Below, piece by piece: positions 8,687-17,703 of a stretch of DNA of 64,000 nucleotides. The stretch is from Polyangia bacterium (GTDB taxonomy: Bacteria; Myxococcota_A; Polyangia; Nannocystales; Nannocystaceae), in contig JAUIKS010000045.1 in the NCBI GenBank assembly GCA_030430565.1, positions 1 to 64,000 on the forward strand, given 5' to 3'. Position 1 is the stretch's first letter. Every line of letters begins with the position of its first letter. The notes beneath the pieces were generated by a model. It saw only the letters and a program-made list of their open reading frames with translations, did not search any database and was not told where the DNA came from. Both the position numbers and the translations under genes were made by a program.

Positions 8687-9597
8687 CACGCGCGCCGCCT
8701 TCGCCGCGTGAGCAGCAGGAGCGGGACCAAGAACCACAGCGGCGCGCGGGCGGAGCTGGGCGCGACCGTGAAGTGACAGGGCGTATAGACCAGGTCGTTA
8801 CCGAAGTCCTCGCGCGCGACCGTGACCGGCTCCCCGCGGTCACCGTTGGCCGCGATGGACGTAAAGGTCAGGTCATCGTTGAGCAGCGGGAGCGCGAGCA
8901 GCTCGAATTCGTCGGAGTCGTTGGCGCTGTCGAGGTTCCCGAGGTTCGCCTCGTAGGTCGCGCCGGACGGGTCGCGCACCTCGATCACGCCGCCCTCGTC
9001 GAGGAACGCGCGATCAAAGCCGGTCAGCCTGATCTCGAGCTCGCGCGTGGGCGCGCCGCAGACGGACGTGTGGGAGAGCGTGACCTTCACGTCGAGCGCG
9101 GGCGGAGCGAGCGATGGTTCGGGGGAGTCGCGGATGAGCAGCTGGAGCTCGGCGTCGCCCGCCCCCGTGTACTGCGTGATGGGGTTCGGGAAGGGGAGCG
9201 AGTCGCAGCGCAGGGTGTAGGTCTCGCCGGGCGTGAGCTCGCGCTCCGGGATGTAGCGGACGTACGCGAACTCGTAATACTCTTCGGAGAGGTTGCCCAC
9301 ACAGTCGTCTGCGGACCAGCCGTCCGGGCCCGCGTCGAGCTCGAGCGCGACGCGCGATTGATCGCTGGCGACGAGCTCGCAGTCGAAGGGCTCGCCCGTC
9401 TCGACGTCGTGCACCTCGCCTCGTTCGCCGCAGAAGATCCACTGCCACGGCTGCGCGTCGACAGGGAGCTCGATGATCGGGTCGATGTCGACGACCTGGA
9501 TATAGTTGCTGTACGGTGCGCTAGCGCAGAACGCCTTCGCCGAGCCGCTCGCGAGCGCGAGCACGAGCGCGCTCGCGCAGGCCAGGGCGGCGACCAT
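8686..9597 (-). CDS. Secreted protein with C-terminal hydrophobic-Arg sorting-type tail
   Basis: About 303 residues from the ATG at 9597, which places the signal peptide (MVAALACASALVLALASGSAKA) at the N-terminus; the frame is open to 9651. The mature part has about six Cys and beta-rich segments. The C-terminus is a hydrophobic helix followed by RRRRRA, the shape of myxobacterial C-terminal sorting signals (MYXO-CTERM type), though the usual Cys-Gly just before the helix is not seen. It is probably surface-exposed or processed at the envelope. It is translationally coupled to the next gene. Confidence 0.65.
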   Translation of the reverse strand: MVAALACASALVLALASGSAKAFCASAPYSNYIQVVDIDPIIELPVDAQPWQWIFCGERGEVHDVETGEPFDCELVASDQSRVALELDAGPDGWSADDCVGNLSEEYYEFAYVRYIPERELTPGETYTLRCDSLPFPNPITQYTGAGDAELQLLIRDSPEPSLAPPALDVKVTLSHTSVCGAPTRELEIRLTGFDRAFLDEGGVIEVRDPSGATYEANLGNLDSANDSDEFELLALPLLNDDLTFTSIAANGDRGEPVTVAREDFGNDLVYTPCHFTVAPSSARAPLWFLVPLLLLTRRRRRA

Positions 9598-10059
9598 CGA
9601 GAGGCGGGGCACGCCGCACTGTAGCACCCGGACCCGACGAAGACGGCGCACACGCTGCGCGGGCTGAGCTCGGGCGCGGCGTCACGGTCGCGCCAGCAGC
9701 TCGCGGCGAAACATGTACGCTGTTGTACCAGTACTGTCTCTTAAGTCATCACCGGATTCGCGGCGGTCCTGTCGCCGCGCTGGACCAGCCTCGGGGGCGC
9801 CGCGACCCGTTTGGTGAGAGAGCGGCGCTGAGCCACGCGATGGCTACTCGGCGTCGTCACCCGGCGCCGGCGACGGGAGCACTCCAGCGATCAGGTAGTT
9901 GCAGCGCGTGAGCTCGTCCTCGCTGGCGGTGGGCGACCGCGCGGGGTGGGTGGTCCGCGATCGTCACGCCGGCGCGGCGCTTCGATCGCGGTGTGGGTCG
10001 CCCCTACGCGAGCCCGGCCTCGTACAGGACGTAGCTGCCCGGTATCGTCGCGTTGACGC
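9598..10059. other. Intergenic region without a convincing gene
   Basis: This stretch of about 460 bases holds only short, poorly coding frames. A minus-strand frame ending near 9846 reads like the end of a protein (ELTRCNYLIAGVLPSP), but it is closed by a stop within 40 codons and may be a gene remnant. An ACATGT element occurs near 9714. Confidence 0.4.
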
Positions 10060-11001
10060 TCAGGGCGCGAGCGCCAGATAGATCGTGCTCGCGCCGAGTC
10101 GCTCGACGGCGACGCCGTGATCCCACAGCTCGAGCAGCGAGGGGAACGGGCTGGTCAAGGAGGACCACGGGCGACCGATCGGCGCGAACACCCGGCGCCC
10201 GCGGCTGGGAAGCGCGCCGCGAAGGCCGTTCGGCCCGACCGTCTCGCCGCTCGCCTGGAGCGCGGCGTAGAGTTCTGCGGCGGCGCGATCTGCCTGTGGC
10301 GCTGGCTCCCACTGGCGCTGGCGCAGGTATTGGTAGGAGACCCGGGCGCGAGGCGTGAGGAGATTGGCGCGCGCGTAGTCGTCGCGGTCGAGGGCGGCGC
10401 GCGCGAGCGCCTCGACGAGGAGGGGACACAGCGCCTCGGTCCCGCGCATCAGCAGCAGCGGGCCGTCACCCTCGTGCACGCGCCAGGCGATCGCCGTCGG
10501 CGGGTCGCTCGCGCGCGGGATACCGCCTCGACGTCCGCGCCAGGGCCACAGCGCCGCGACGGCCTCGCGGGCGCGGGCCTCGAGCGCGGCCAGGGGGAGG
10601 CTCGCCAGCGTGAGCGCGGCGCACAACGTCGGGGGATCGCCGACTCGCTCCTCGAGGCGGACCCAGCCGGTCTCGACGCACTCCTCGCAACGCTCCCACC
10701 ACGGATCGGGAGGGGCGCCGCCGCAGGCCGGGCAGCGCTGCTCGGTCCTGCGGATGAAGCCGCGCGCGCTCGGCTCGCGGGCGGGGGCGAGGCCGCGCTC
10801 GCGCAGGCGCTCCCAGACGATGTCCGCGAGGCCGAGGCGAAGATCGTTGGGGAGTCGGTCCCAGCGCGTCCCGGCGTCCGTGAAGATCGCGTCGAAGTCG
10901 GCGAGCATCTCGGGCTCATCCGCGAGGAGGTCTCGGCAGACGTCGACGCAGGCCGAGGCGGACGGTCTCGTCGCTTGGAGTCGGGGGGGACGCTCAGTCA
11001 T
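10060..11001 (-). CDS. Unknown protein with a possible zinc ribbon
   Basis: About 313 residues from the ATG at 11001, which has AGGA eight bases upstream. It has no signal peptide, so it is probably cytoplasmic. A CPACG...CEEC arrangement (about residues 86-105) could bind a zinc ion as a small ribbon. The rest is rich in Ala, Arg and Leu with no family that I recognise. It is the last gene before the right edge of the putative inserted segment. Confidence 0.65.
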   Translation of the reverse strand: MTERPPRLQATRPSASACVDVCRDLLADEPEMLADFDAIFTDAGTRWDRLPNDLRLGLADIVWERLRERGLAPAREPSARGFIRRTEQRCPACGGAPPDPWWERCEECVETGWVRLEERVGDPPTLCAALTLASLPLAALEARAREAVAALWPWRGRRGGIPRASDPPTAIAWRVHEGDGPLLLMRGTEALCPLLVEALARAALDRDDYARANLLTPRARVSYQYLRQRQWEPAPQADRAAAELYAALQASGETVGPNGLRGALPSRGRRVFAPIGRPWSSLTSPFPSLLELWDHGVAVERLGASTIYLALAP

Positions 11002-11449
11002 TGACGATTCCTGTGCCAAGGGACTGGTGACCTGTCTCGATGACCCCTCGCTGAGCACGGCGTCAGCGGATGAGGACAAGCGGCGCGAAGTCGTGTCTTG
11101 ACGCGCGCACGGGATACGCGACGTCGAGGGCTGGTCCAGTACGCGTCGCGGCCCACGCGCTTGCGATCGCTCGGCTCATGACTTGAGCATAGCGCGAGAT
11201 GTCAGGCCCGCGCTCGCCGAGCGTGGGGCTCGCGCCCAGCGTGGGGAGTTGACTCGGGATGAGCACGCCGACATCGTGGAGGTTTCATGACGGCCGCTCG
11301 ATGTCCCCACGATGTGCCACGGGCTTCGCAGGATCCGGCGTCTCGACGCGACGCTCCGCGTACTCACCAAATCATAAAGAAGGCCAGGTCTCGCGGCCGG
11401 AGGTGACAAAAACAGCGTACTGACGGAAGTGGCCGCGAGACCAGGTTGA
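11002..11449. other. Intergenic region at the right edge of the putative insert
   Basis: No gene is supported. The stretch has relatively AT-rich patches and contains a long inverted repeat at 11384-11445. It ends where the headless kinase frame opens. Confidence 0.4.
11384..11445. repeat. 15-bp inverted repeat with 32-nt loop
   Basis: CCAGGTCTCGCGGCC at 11384-11398 pairs with GGCCGCGAGACCAGG at 11431-11445, with one mismatch. It lies within 20-90 bases of the point where the kinase gene is interrupted. It could be a terminator or the end structure of the inserted segment. Confidence 0.55.
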
Positions 11450-11554
11450 GCGACAGGGGAGTACTCCGCCTACGACGAGGAGCTCGACCGCAAGGTCGCG
11501 ATCAAGGTCCTCAGCGTCGGCGGGGGCGCGGGGGGCGGCGACAGCCTGGGTCGC

Positions 11555-14122
11555 GTGAGGATGCAGCGAGAGGCCCAGGCGCTCGCCAAGCTCTCGCACC
11601 CGAACGTCGTGCAGGTCTACGACGTCGGATCGCTGGAGGGGCAGCTGTACCTGGCGATGGAGTTCGTCGACGGCGTCACCCTGCAGCGCTGGCTGAAGGC
11701 CGAGGCCCGGGGCTGGCGGGACGTGCTGGCGATGTTTATCCAGGCGGGGCGCGGGCTCGAGGCGGCGCACGCCGCCGGGCTCGTGCACCGCGACTTTAAG
11801 CCGCAGAACGTGCTCGTCGGACGGGACGGGCGGGCGCGCGTGCTCGACTTCGGCCTGGCGAAGCGCGACGGCGAGCGCGGTGGGAGCTGGCCGGGCGGGG
11901 CGCGTGGCGCCGACGCCTCGGAGGCCTCGGAGGCCTCGGAGGCCTCGATGAGCGTGTCGATGTCGCTGAGCAGCCCGCTGACCGAGGCGGGCACGTACCT
12001 CGGGACCCCGGCGTACATGTCCCCCGAGCAACATCGCGCGGACGAGGCGGACGCCCGCAGCGATCAGTTCAGCTACTGCGTCGCGCTCTACGAGGGTCTC
12101 TACGGCCTGCGCCCCTTCGCGGCGACGAGCCGGAGCGAGCTGGTGCTGCACGTCTGCTCGGGCCGGCTGCGCGAGCCGCCGCGGAGCGCGCGCGTGCCGG
12201 CGTGGGTGTACAAGACGATCGTCCGCGGGCTCGCGCCGACGCCGAGCGAGCGCTGGCCGACGATGACGGCGCTGCTCGCCGCGCTCGAGCGTGATCCTGG
12301 CCGTTGGGCCAGGCGCGTCGGCGCGGGGGTGTGCGCGGCCGCGGTCGCGGTGGCGGGCTCGTACGAGCTCGCGCGGCGGCAGGCCGAGCGCGCGCTGGCC
12401 GAGTCCTACGCCTGCTCAGGGGCGCAGGGGCGCGTCGGCGCGCTGTGGGGCGTGGCGGAGGCGGAGCGCCTGCGGGAGGCGTTCGCCGGCACGGGGCTCG
12501 CGTACGCGGCGGAGGTGGGGGAGCGCGTCGTGGCGCGGCTCGACGACTACGCGCGACGCTGGGCCGAGCTGTACACCGAGGCGTGCCAGGCCAACCGCCG
12601 CGGCGAGCTCTCGGACGAGCAGCTCGATCTGCGGATGCGCTGCCTCGACGAGCGCGCGCAGCACCTGGCGGCGCGGGCGAGGATCTTCGCGGCGGCCGAT
12701 GGGGTCGTGGTCGAGAACGCGGCGCAGGCGGCCGCCTCGCTCCCGCTGCTCTCGCGCTGCGAGGACCACGAGTACCTGAGCGCGAGCGTGCGCCCGCCGG
12801 AGGATCCAGCGCTGGCGCGCGCCGTCGATGAGCTGCGCGGCGGGTTGGCGACGGCGCTCTCGCAGATCAACGCGGGTGATCTACGCGCCGGGGCGGCGCT
12901 CGCGGACTCGCTGCGCGCGCGCGCGTTCGAACTCCGGTACAAGCCGATCCGCGCCTACGCGAGCTTGGTCGCGGGCTCGGCCGCGAACAGCCTGGGCGAG
13001 CTCGACGAGGCGGCCGCGCTGTTCGAGGAGGCGTATCACCTGGCGCTCGAGGCGAAGACCGACGAGCACGCGGCGACGGCCGCCGCCAGCCTCGTGTTCG
13101 TGCACGGGGCGCGGCGCGCCGACACGGAGGCCGCCGCGCGCTGGGCCCCGCACGCGACGTCGATGGTGCGGCGGGTCGGCCCGCGCGCGCGCGCGTATGC
13201 GATCTTGGAGAACGGTCTAGGAGCCCTGTCTCTTCGTACAGGCGACCTCGACGCGTCGCTGGAGCACTTCGACGCGGCGATCCGCTGGTACGAGTCGATC
13301 GAGGGGCCGCCCGCGCCGGAGCTCGGCCGGATCCTCCTCAACCGCGCGAGCGCGCTGGGGATACAGGGGCGCGTGCAGGAGAGCATGAAGTCCAGCCTGC
13401 GCGCGCAGGAGCTGCTCGAGCAGATCGTGGGCACGGAGCACCCGCTGCTCGCGCATGTCCACGCCAACCGCGGCAGCGGCTACTTCCAGCAGGGGGACTT
13501 CAAGGCCGCGCGAGCGGAGTACGCCCGCGCGGTCGAGATCAGCGAGCGCGCGTTTGGCCTCGAGCACCTCGACAACGCGCTGTTCTTGCTCAACCTCAGC
13601 AGCGCGCAGCGCCGGCAGGGGGAGCTCGAGGCCGCGCTGAAGAGCCTCGAGCGGGCGCGCGCGATCCGTGAGCGCGCGCTCGGCCCCGACAACCCGCAGC
13701 TGGCGAGCGTGATCAACAACATCGCCGACATCGAGCGGCAGCGCGGTCACTTGGAGCGCGCGCTCGAGCTGTTTCAGAAGGCGCGCGCGCTCAAGCTCGA
13801 GCTCGTGGGCGAGGGCAACCGCGAGCTGCTGCTGTACGACCTCGGCGTCACCGAGGTGCTGCTCGATCAAGGGAGGGCCGACGAGGCGCTCGAGCGGATC
13901 GAGCTCGCGTTCGCGCTCGAGCGCGTGGAGGAGTCGGCGCCGATATGGCTCGGCGAGCTGTACTTCCTCCGCGCGCGGGCGCTGGCCGCCGCGCGCGGGC
14001 GGGGCCAGCGGGCGCGGGCGCTGGCCGACGCGAGGCGGGCGCGGGAGCACTTTATGGCGGCGGGGGAGCAGCACCACGAGGCGCTAGCGAAGATCGACGC
14101 CTGGATCGCGGCGCAGGGGTGA
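11555..14122 (+). CDS. 5'-truncated Ser/Thr protein kinase with TPR tail
   Basis: The first usable start is the GTG at 11555, giving 855 residues, but the homologous frame is open from 11450 and already reads YSAYDEELDRKVAIKVL before it. The glycine loop is absent, and the ATP-binding Lys codon (11504-11506) lies upstream of every standard start. The rest of the kinase is intact: HRDFKPQNVL, DFG (DFGLAKRDG) and the MSPEQ end. A hydrophobic helix follows near 250-270, then many TPR repeats (about 420-855), such as the FGLEHLDNALFLLNL and LGPDNPQLASVINNIADIERQ segments. It is probably a non-functional kinase or the interrupted half of a gene whose start lies left of the window. Confidence 0.8.
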   Translation: MRMQREAQALAKLSHPNVVQVYDVGSLEGQLYLAMEFVDGVTLQRWLKAEARGWRDVLAMFIQAGRGLEAAHAAGLVHRDFKPQNVLVGRDGRARVLDFGLAKRDGERGGSWPGGARGADASEASEASEASMSVSMSLSSPLTEAGTYLGTPAYMSPEQHRADEADARSDQFSYCVALYEGLYGLRPFAATSRSELVLHVCSGRLREPPRSARVPAWVYKTIVRGLAPTPSERWPTMTALLAALERDPGRWARRVGAGVCAAAVAVAGSYELARRQAERALAESYACSGAQGRVGALWGVAEAERLREAFAGTGLAYAAEVGERVVARLDDYARRWAELYTEACQANRRGELSDEQLDLRMRCLDERAQHLAARARIFAAADGVVVENAAQAAASLPLLSRCEDHEYLSASVRPPEDPALARAVDELRGGLATALSQINAGDLRAGAALADSLRARAFELRYKPIRAYASLVAGSAANSLGELDEAAALFEEAYHLALEAKTDEHAATAAASLVFVHGARRADTEAAARWAPHATSMVRRVGPRARAYAILENGLGALSLRTGDLDASLEHFDAAIRWYESIEGPPAPELGRILLNRASALGIQGRVQESMKSSLRAQELLEQIVGTEHPLLAHVHANRGSGYFQQGDFKAARAEYARAVEISERAFGLEHLDNALFLLNLSSAQRRQGELEAALKSLERARAIRERALGPDNPQLASVINNIADIERQRGHLERALELFQKARALKLELVGEGNRELLLYDLGVTEVLLDQGRADEALERIELAFALERVEESAPIWLGELYFLRARALAAARGRGQRARALADARRAREHFMAAGEQHHEALAKIDAWIAAQG
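11915..11947 (+). repeat. 9-bp tandem repeat in the kinase gene
   Basis: About 3.7 copies of GCCTCGGAG, encoding Ala-Ser-Glu units in the loop between the DFG motif and the activation segment. It is likely prone to slippage. Confidence 0.8.
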
Positions 14123-14132
14123 AGGCCTCGCG

Positions 14133-15311
14133 CTACGCCGCGCGAGGACGTCGCCCGCCAGGGACGCGCACGAAGGGCAGCGTCGGCAGCCGGCGGAGCG
14201 TCTGCGAGAGCGTCCAGCCCAGCGCGGTCGACTTCATGATCGCGTGCCGGGCGGGCGGCAGCGTGAACAGTCGGTACGCGGCGCGCGGGCGGGCGTCGAA
14301 GAGGTCGGCGAGGCGCTGCCAGCCGCGGAGGTCGCGGTCGAGCGGCGCGCGGTGGCGGGCGTAGCGGTCGGGCTCGCCGCGCGCCTGCTCGAGGATCGCG
14401 CGCGCGGCCGCCTGACCGCTGGCGACGGCGAAGTAGATGCCCTCGCCGAACAGCGGATCGACGAGGCCCGCGGCGTCGCCGACCAGCAGCGCATCGCCTG
14501 GCGTATGAGACATGTTCTGCCCGCGCAGCGGCACGCGGTGGCCGAAGACCTCGGGCGGCGTGAGCGCGTGTCCGAGGCGCGCGCGGCAGAACTCGATCAC
14601 GGCGCGCTTGAGCCCGCGCGTCGGCGCGCGCGCGTAGACGCCGACGTTGAGGTGCTGGCCCTTGGGGAAGATCCACGCGTAGCCGCGCGGGACCCAGTCG
14701 AGCCGGATCTCCATGTCGTACGCGCCCGCGTCCGTGACCGGCACCAGCGCCTCGGCGGCGACCCCGTGCTCGATGGGCCCGGGGCGACGAGCGCGGCGGG
14801 GCTTGAGCAGCGCGCGCGTGACCCCGTTGGCGCCGTCAGCACCGATCAGCCAGCGCGCGCGCAGGGGGCCGTCTGTCGTGCGCAGCGTCCAGCCGTCGCC
14901 CGCGCGCTCGATCGCGGTGAGCTTGTCGACGCGCTCGAAGCTCGCGCCGGCCGCGAGCGTTCGCTCGAGGCAGAAGCGGTCGAGCTCCTCGCGCACGGTC
15001 ATGGCGACGATCGGCCCGTGCCGCGGGAACCGGGTCGCGCGCTCGAGTCGGCGCCCCAGCACCCAGTCCTCGGCGACCCGCTCGATCACCGGCGAGATGT
15101 CGTAGCGCAGCGACCGGACGGTGCGCATCGTCAGCCCGCCGGCGCAGGGCTTTCGCCGCGGGAAGCTGACCTTGTCGAGCAGGCGCACGTGCAGGCCGGC
15201 GGCGGCGAGGTCGTAGGCGGCGGCGCAGCCCGCAGGGCCTGCCCCGACGACCAGCACGTCGTCGATCGTGGCGTCGTCGCGCGGGCGGTGGGCTCGAGGG
15301 GGCGCGGACAT
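14133..15311 (-). CDS. Geranylgeranyl-reductase-family FAD oxidoreductase
   Basis: A 392-residue flavoprotein. The N-terminal dinucleotide-binding motif is VVGAGPAGCAAAYDL (about 21-35). It is followed by the family's PRRKPCAGGLT signature around the FAD site, an IGADGANGVTR segment (about 155-165) and GDAAGLVDPLFGEGIYFAVASG (about 275-300), the second FAD contact. Members reduce isoprenoid double bonds or act as related monooxygenase-like enzymes; the substrate here is unknown. The protein is probably soluble or membrane-associated. It is convergent with the kinase gene (10-bp gap) and divergent from the MDR gene at 15413. Confidence 0.88.
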   Translation of the reverse strand: MSAPPRAHRPRDDATIDDVLVVGAGPAGCAAAYDLAAAGLHVRLLDKVSFPRRKPCAGGLTMRTVRSLRYDISPVIERVAEDWVLGRRLERATRFPRHGPIVAMTVREELDRFCLERTLAAGASFERVDKLTAIERAGDGWTLRTTDGPLRARWLIGADGANGVTRALLKPRRARRPGPIEHGVAAEALVPVTDAGAYDMEIRLDWVPRGYAWIFPKGQHLNVGVYARAPTRGLKRAVIEFCRARLGHALTPPEVFGHRVPLRGQNMSHTPGDALLVGDAAGLVDPLFGEGIYFAVASGQAAARAILEQARGEPDRYARHRAPLDRDLRGWQRLADLFDARPRAAYRLFTLPPARHAIMKSTALGWTLSQTLRRLPTLPFVRVPGGRRPRAA

Positions 15312-15412
15312 TCGCGAGTGTGCAGTCTACAGGCGATCACGGCGCGGCGCTGCGGGCAGGCGACCGGCTCGGTGAGCCCGCGTCGCGGCGCTCGTGTAGA
15401 GTGGCGCTCGAC

Positions 15413-16393
15413 ATGCGCGCGGCGGTCGTCACCAGGAGAGGTCCCCCGGAGGTCTTGGAGCTTCGCGAGGTCGCCGACCCGGTGATCACGCGCGCCGACC
15501 AGCTGCTCGTGCGGCTCGCCGCCACCAGCGTCAACCCGATCGACACCTACCTGCGCGGGGGCGTGGTGCCGATCCCGATGCGATCCCCGTTCATCCTCGG
15601 CGGTGACGGCTGCGGCGTGGTCGAGGCGGTCGGCGCCGGGGTGAGGGCCTTCGCGGTCGGCGAGCGCGTGTTTGGGCTCCGGCCCTACATCACCGGGCGC
15701 GGCTGCTACGCGGAGCTGGCGATCTTTCGTGAGCGCGCGCTGGCGCGGGCGCCCGAGGGCTTCTCGGACGAGGAGCTCGCGAGCGTGCCGCTGGTCGGCT
15801 TGACGGCGCGGCAGGCCTTGGTGGACATCGCCGCGCTGCAGGCCGGCGAGCGGGTGTTGATCCACGGGGGGAGCGGGGGCGTGGGCTCGTTCGCGGTCCA
15901 GCTCGCCAAGGCGCTCGGCGCGGTCGTGTACGCGACCGCGAGCCCGCGCAACCACGACTTCGTCGCGGGGCTCGGCGCCGACGAGGTGCTCGACTATCGC
16001 GCCGGCGAGCACCGCCGGCTTGGCGAGCTCGACGTGGTGTTCGACACGATCGGGGCGTACTACCGCGACAGCTTCGGGCAGCTGCGCCGCGGCGGTCGCT
16101 TCATCTCGACCACGATGCTCGGCGACGACGAGCGCGTCAGCGTCGCCAACATGCTCCGACACGCCGCGCGCAACCTCGTCTGCGCGCTGCGCCGGCCGCT
16201 GGGCGGCGCGTGGGCGCGGGCCGTGCGGGTCCACCCCGACGGCGCCGGGCTCCAGCACATCGCCGAGCTGATGCGCGCCGGCGCGATCAAGCCCCACGTC
16301 TCGCACACCTTCCCGATCGAGCAGATCGCCGCGGCGCACCGGCAGAGCCAGAGCAAGCGCACCGTCGGGAAGATCGCGGTGACGATCCGCTGA
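15413..16393 (+). CDS. Quinone-oxidoreductase-like MDR dehydrogenase
   Basis: A 326-residue medium-chain dehydrogenase/reductase. It has the N-terminal GroES-like fold with ATSVNPIDTYLRGG and GGDGCGVVEAVGAG, then an NADPH-binding Rossmann fold with HGGSGGVGSFAVQLAKALGA (about 145-165). The Cys ligands of zinc alcohol dehydrogenases are missing, which places it with zeta-crystallin/quinone oxidoreductases that reduce quinones or activated alkenes. The ATG at 15413 is preferred over the open frame from 15320 because homologous sequence starts at MRAAVVTRRG. It shares a 101-bp divergent promoter region with the flavoprotein gene. Confidence 0.88.
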   Translation: MRAAVVTRRGPPEVLELREVADPVITRADQLLVRLAATSVNPIDTYLRGGVVPIPMRSPFILGGDGCGVVEAVGAGVRAFAVGERVFGLRPYITGRGCYAELAIFRERALARAPEGFSDEELASVPLVGLTARQALVDIAALQAGERVLIHGGSGGVGSFAVQLAKALGAVVYATASPRNHDFVAGLGADEVLDYRAGEHRRLGELDVVFDTIGAYYRDSFGQLRRGGRFISTTMLGDDERVSVANMLRHAARNLVCALRRPLGGAWARAVRVHPDGAGLQHIAELMRAGAIKPHVSHTFPIEQIAAAHRQSQSKRTVGKIAVTIR

Positions 16394-16397
16394 GGCC

Positions 16398-17669
16398 TCA
16401 GCGCGTCGGGTGGTGGGTCACCGCGCCGTGCTCGGGCATGTCCCCCTGGTCATCTCTGCCGTCGCGGCCGAGCGCGCGCGCGTAGGCGGCGGCGCCCGGC
16501 GCCGCGCTGACGCCGTGGGCGAGCACGCTGAGCAGCACGGTGATGATCGCGATCGTGAACAGCGCCTCGCGGTGGGGCGCGCTCGACTCGTCGACGATCA
16601 GCAGGCCGTAGAGCACGGTCGCCAGGCCGCGCGGGCCGAACCACCCGAGGAAGGCGTGGGTCACCGGCTTGAGGCGGGCGCCGAGCAGGCTCAGCGAGAC
16701 CGGGAGCGCGCGGACGAGCGTCAGGCTCAGCAGCGCGTAGACGAGGACCCCCGGCGTCGCGGCCGCGAGCGCGGGCCAGGCGAAGACCGAGCCGAGCATC
16801 AGGAACACCAGCAGCGTCAACAGCTGGCCCTCGGCCTCGAGGAAGGCGTGCACGCAGCGGGTGAAGTCCTTGGCGAGGTTGCCGAGCGTCATGCCGGCGA
16901 CGAAGGCGGCGATGAAGCCGTTGCCGCCGATCGCCTCAGCGAGCTCAAAGGACAGGAGCGCCATGGCGATCGCGCCGAGCTTCTCGAACTCCTCGCTCAT
17001 CAGCCCGCGGTCGCGCGCGGCCGTCGACACGCGGGCGCCGACCGCCCCGATCAGCGCGCCGGCGATCGGCCCGAGGATGAGCTGACCGCCGGTGAAGCTG
17101 AGCCACTCGAGGGTCGAGCGCGAGCCCTCGGCGCCCACGCCCGCGAGCGAGGCGAAGACCAGCACGATCGGCAGCGCGATGCCGTCGTTGAGCCCGCTCT
17201 CGACGTTGAGCGCCTGGCGAATCCGCGCGGGGACCTTCTCGCTGCTGACGACGGCCTGCCCGAGCGCGGCGTCGGTGGGCGCGAGCACGGCGCCGATCAG
17301 CGCGGCCTCCCACAGGCTGAGGCCGGGGACGATCAGCAGCGCGAGACCTGCCCCGAGGGCCATGGTGAGCGGGAGGCCGATCGCCAGCAGCCGGACGGGC
17401 AGGCCGGCCTCGCGGCGCAGGACCCGGAGGTCGATGCGCGTCGCGTCCGAGAACAGCACGAGGATCAGCGTGATCTCGGCGATCGTGTTGATCGCTCCGT
17501 GCCCCGGATCGGCGTCGAGCAGGCCGAGGCCGAGGCCGCCGTCGCCGAGCAGCATCCCGGCGGCGACGAAGGCGAGCGGCGGGGTGAGCACGCTCGCCGA
17601 GAGCCGGCGCGAGACGAGCGCGTAGGCCAGCACCAGCCCGGCGACGACGACGATGGTGGTGCCCTCCAT
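16398..17669 (-). CDS. CPA1-type Na+(K+)/H+ antiporter
   Basis: A 423-residue polytopic membrane protein with about 12 hydrophobic segments and no cytoplasmic regulatory tail. The conserved core reads APTDAALGQAVVSSEKVP, then NVESGLNDGIALPIV, where the Asn-Asp pair is the cation site of CPA1 antiporters. It exchanges a monovalent cation for protons across the inner membrane. It is the last gene of a probable minus-strand operon, 34 bases after the Rieske-ThDP gene, and so may be co-expressed with that enzyme set. Confidence 0.88.
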   Translation of the reverse strand: MEGTTIVVVAGLVLAYALVSRRLSASVLTPPLAFVAAGMLLGDGGLGLGLLDADPGHGAINTIAEITLILVLFSDATRIDLRVLRREAGLPVRLLAIGLPLTMALGAGLALLIVPGLSLWEAALIGAVLAPTDAALGQAVVSSEKVPARIRQALNVESGLNDGIALPIVLVFASLAGVGAEGSRSTLEWLSFTGGQLILGPIAGALIGAVGARVSTAARDRGLMSEEFEKLGAIAMALLSFELAEAIGGNGFIAAFVAGMTLGNLAKDFTRCVHAFLEAEGQLLTLLVFLMLGSVFAWPALAAATPGVLVYALLSLTLVRALPVSLSLLGARLKPVTHAFLGWFGPRGLATVLYGLLIVDESSAPHREALFTIAIITVLLSVLAHGVSAAPGAAAYARALGRDGRDDQGDMPEHGAVTHHPTR

Positions 17670-17703
17670 GCGCGGCTCCTCGGCGAGTACAGGCGCCGCG
17701 TCG

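Larger units (their letters stand above)
24..11473. other. Putative 11.45-kb segment inserted in a kinase gene
   Basis: Removing this interval joins the glycine loop at 3-23 in frame to DEELDRKVAIKVL at 11474 onward and rebuilds an ordinary kinase N-lobe. The sequence CTCCGCCTAC occurs at 14-23 and at 11464-11473, as a target-site duplication would. The segment carries the ECF sigma factor, a second kinase, and all three copies of the sigma-type promoter motif seen in the window. Parts of it (for example 7100-7900) are visibly richer in A and T than the flanks. No integrase or transposase gene was found inside, so the mechanism is unknown. Confidence 0.4.

Noticed and set aside
9840..9990. 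Minus-strand frame ending in a protein-like sequence (ELTRCNYLIAGVLPSP)
   Set aside because: Closed by a stop within 40 codons and without a start codon; at most a gene remnant.
11384..11453. Integron attC-like site (GTTGAGC fits GTTRRRY next to an inverted repeat)
   Set aside because: No matching RYYYAAC on the other side and no integrase or cassette array.
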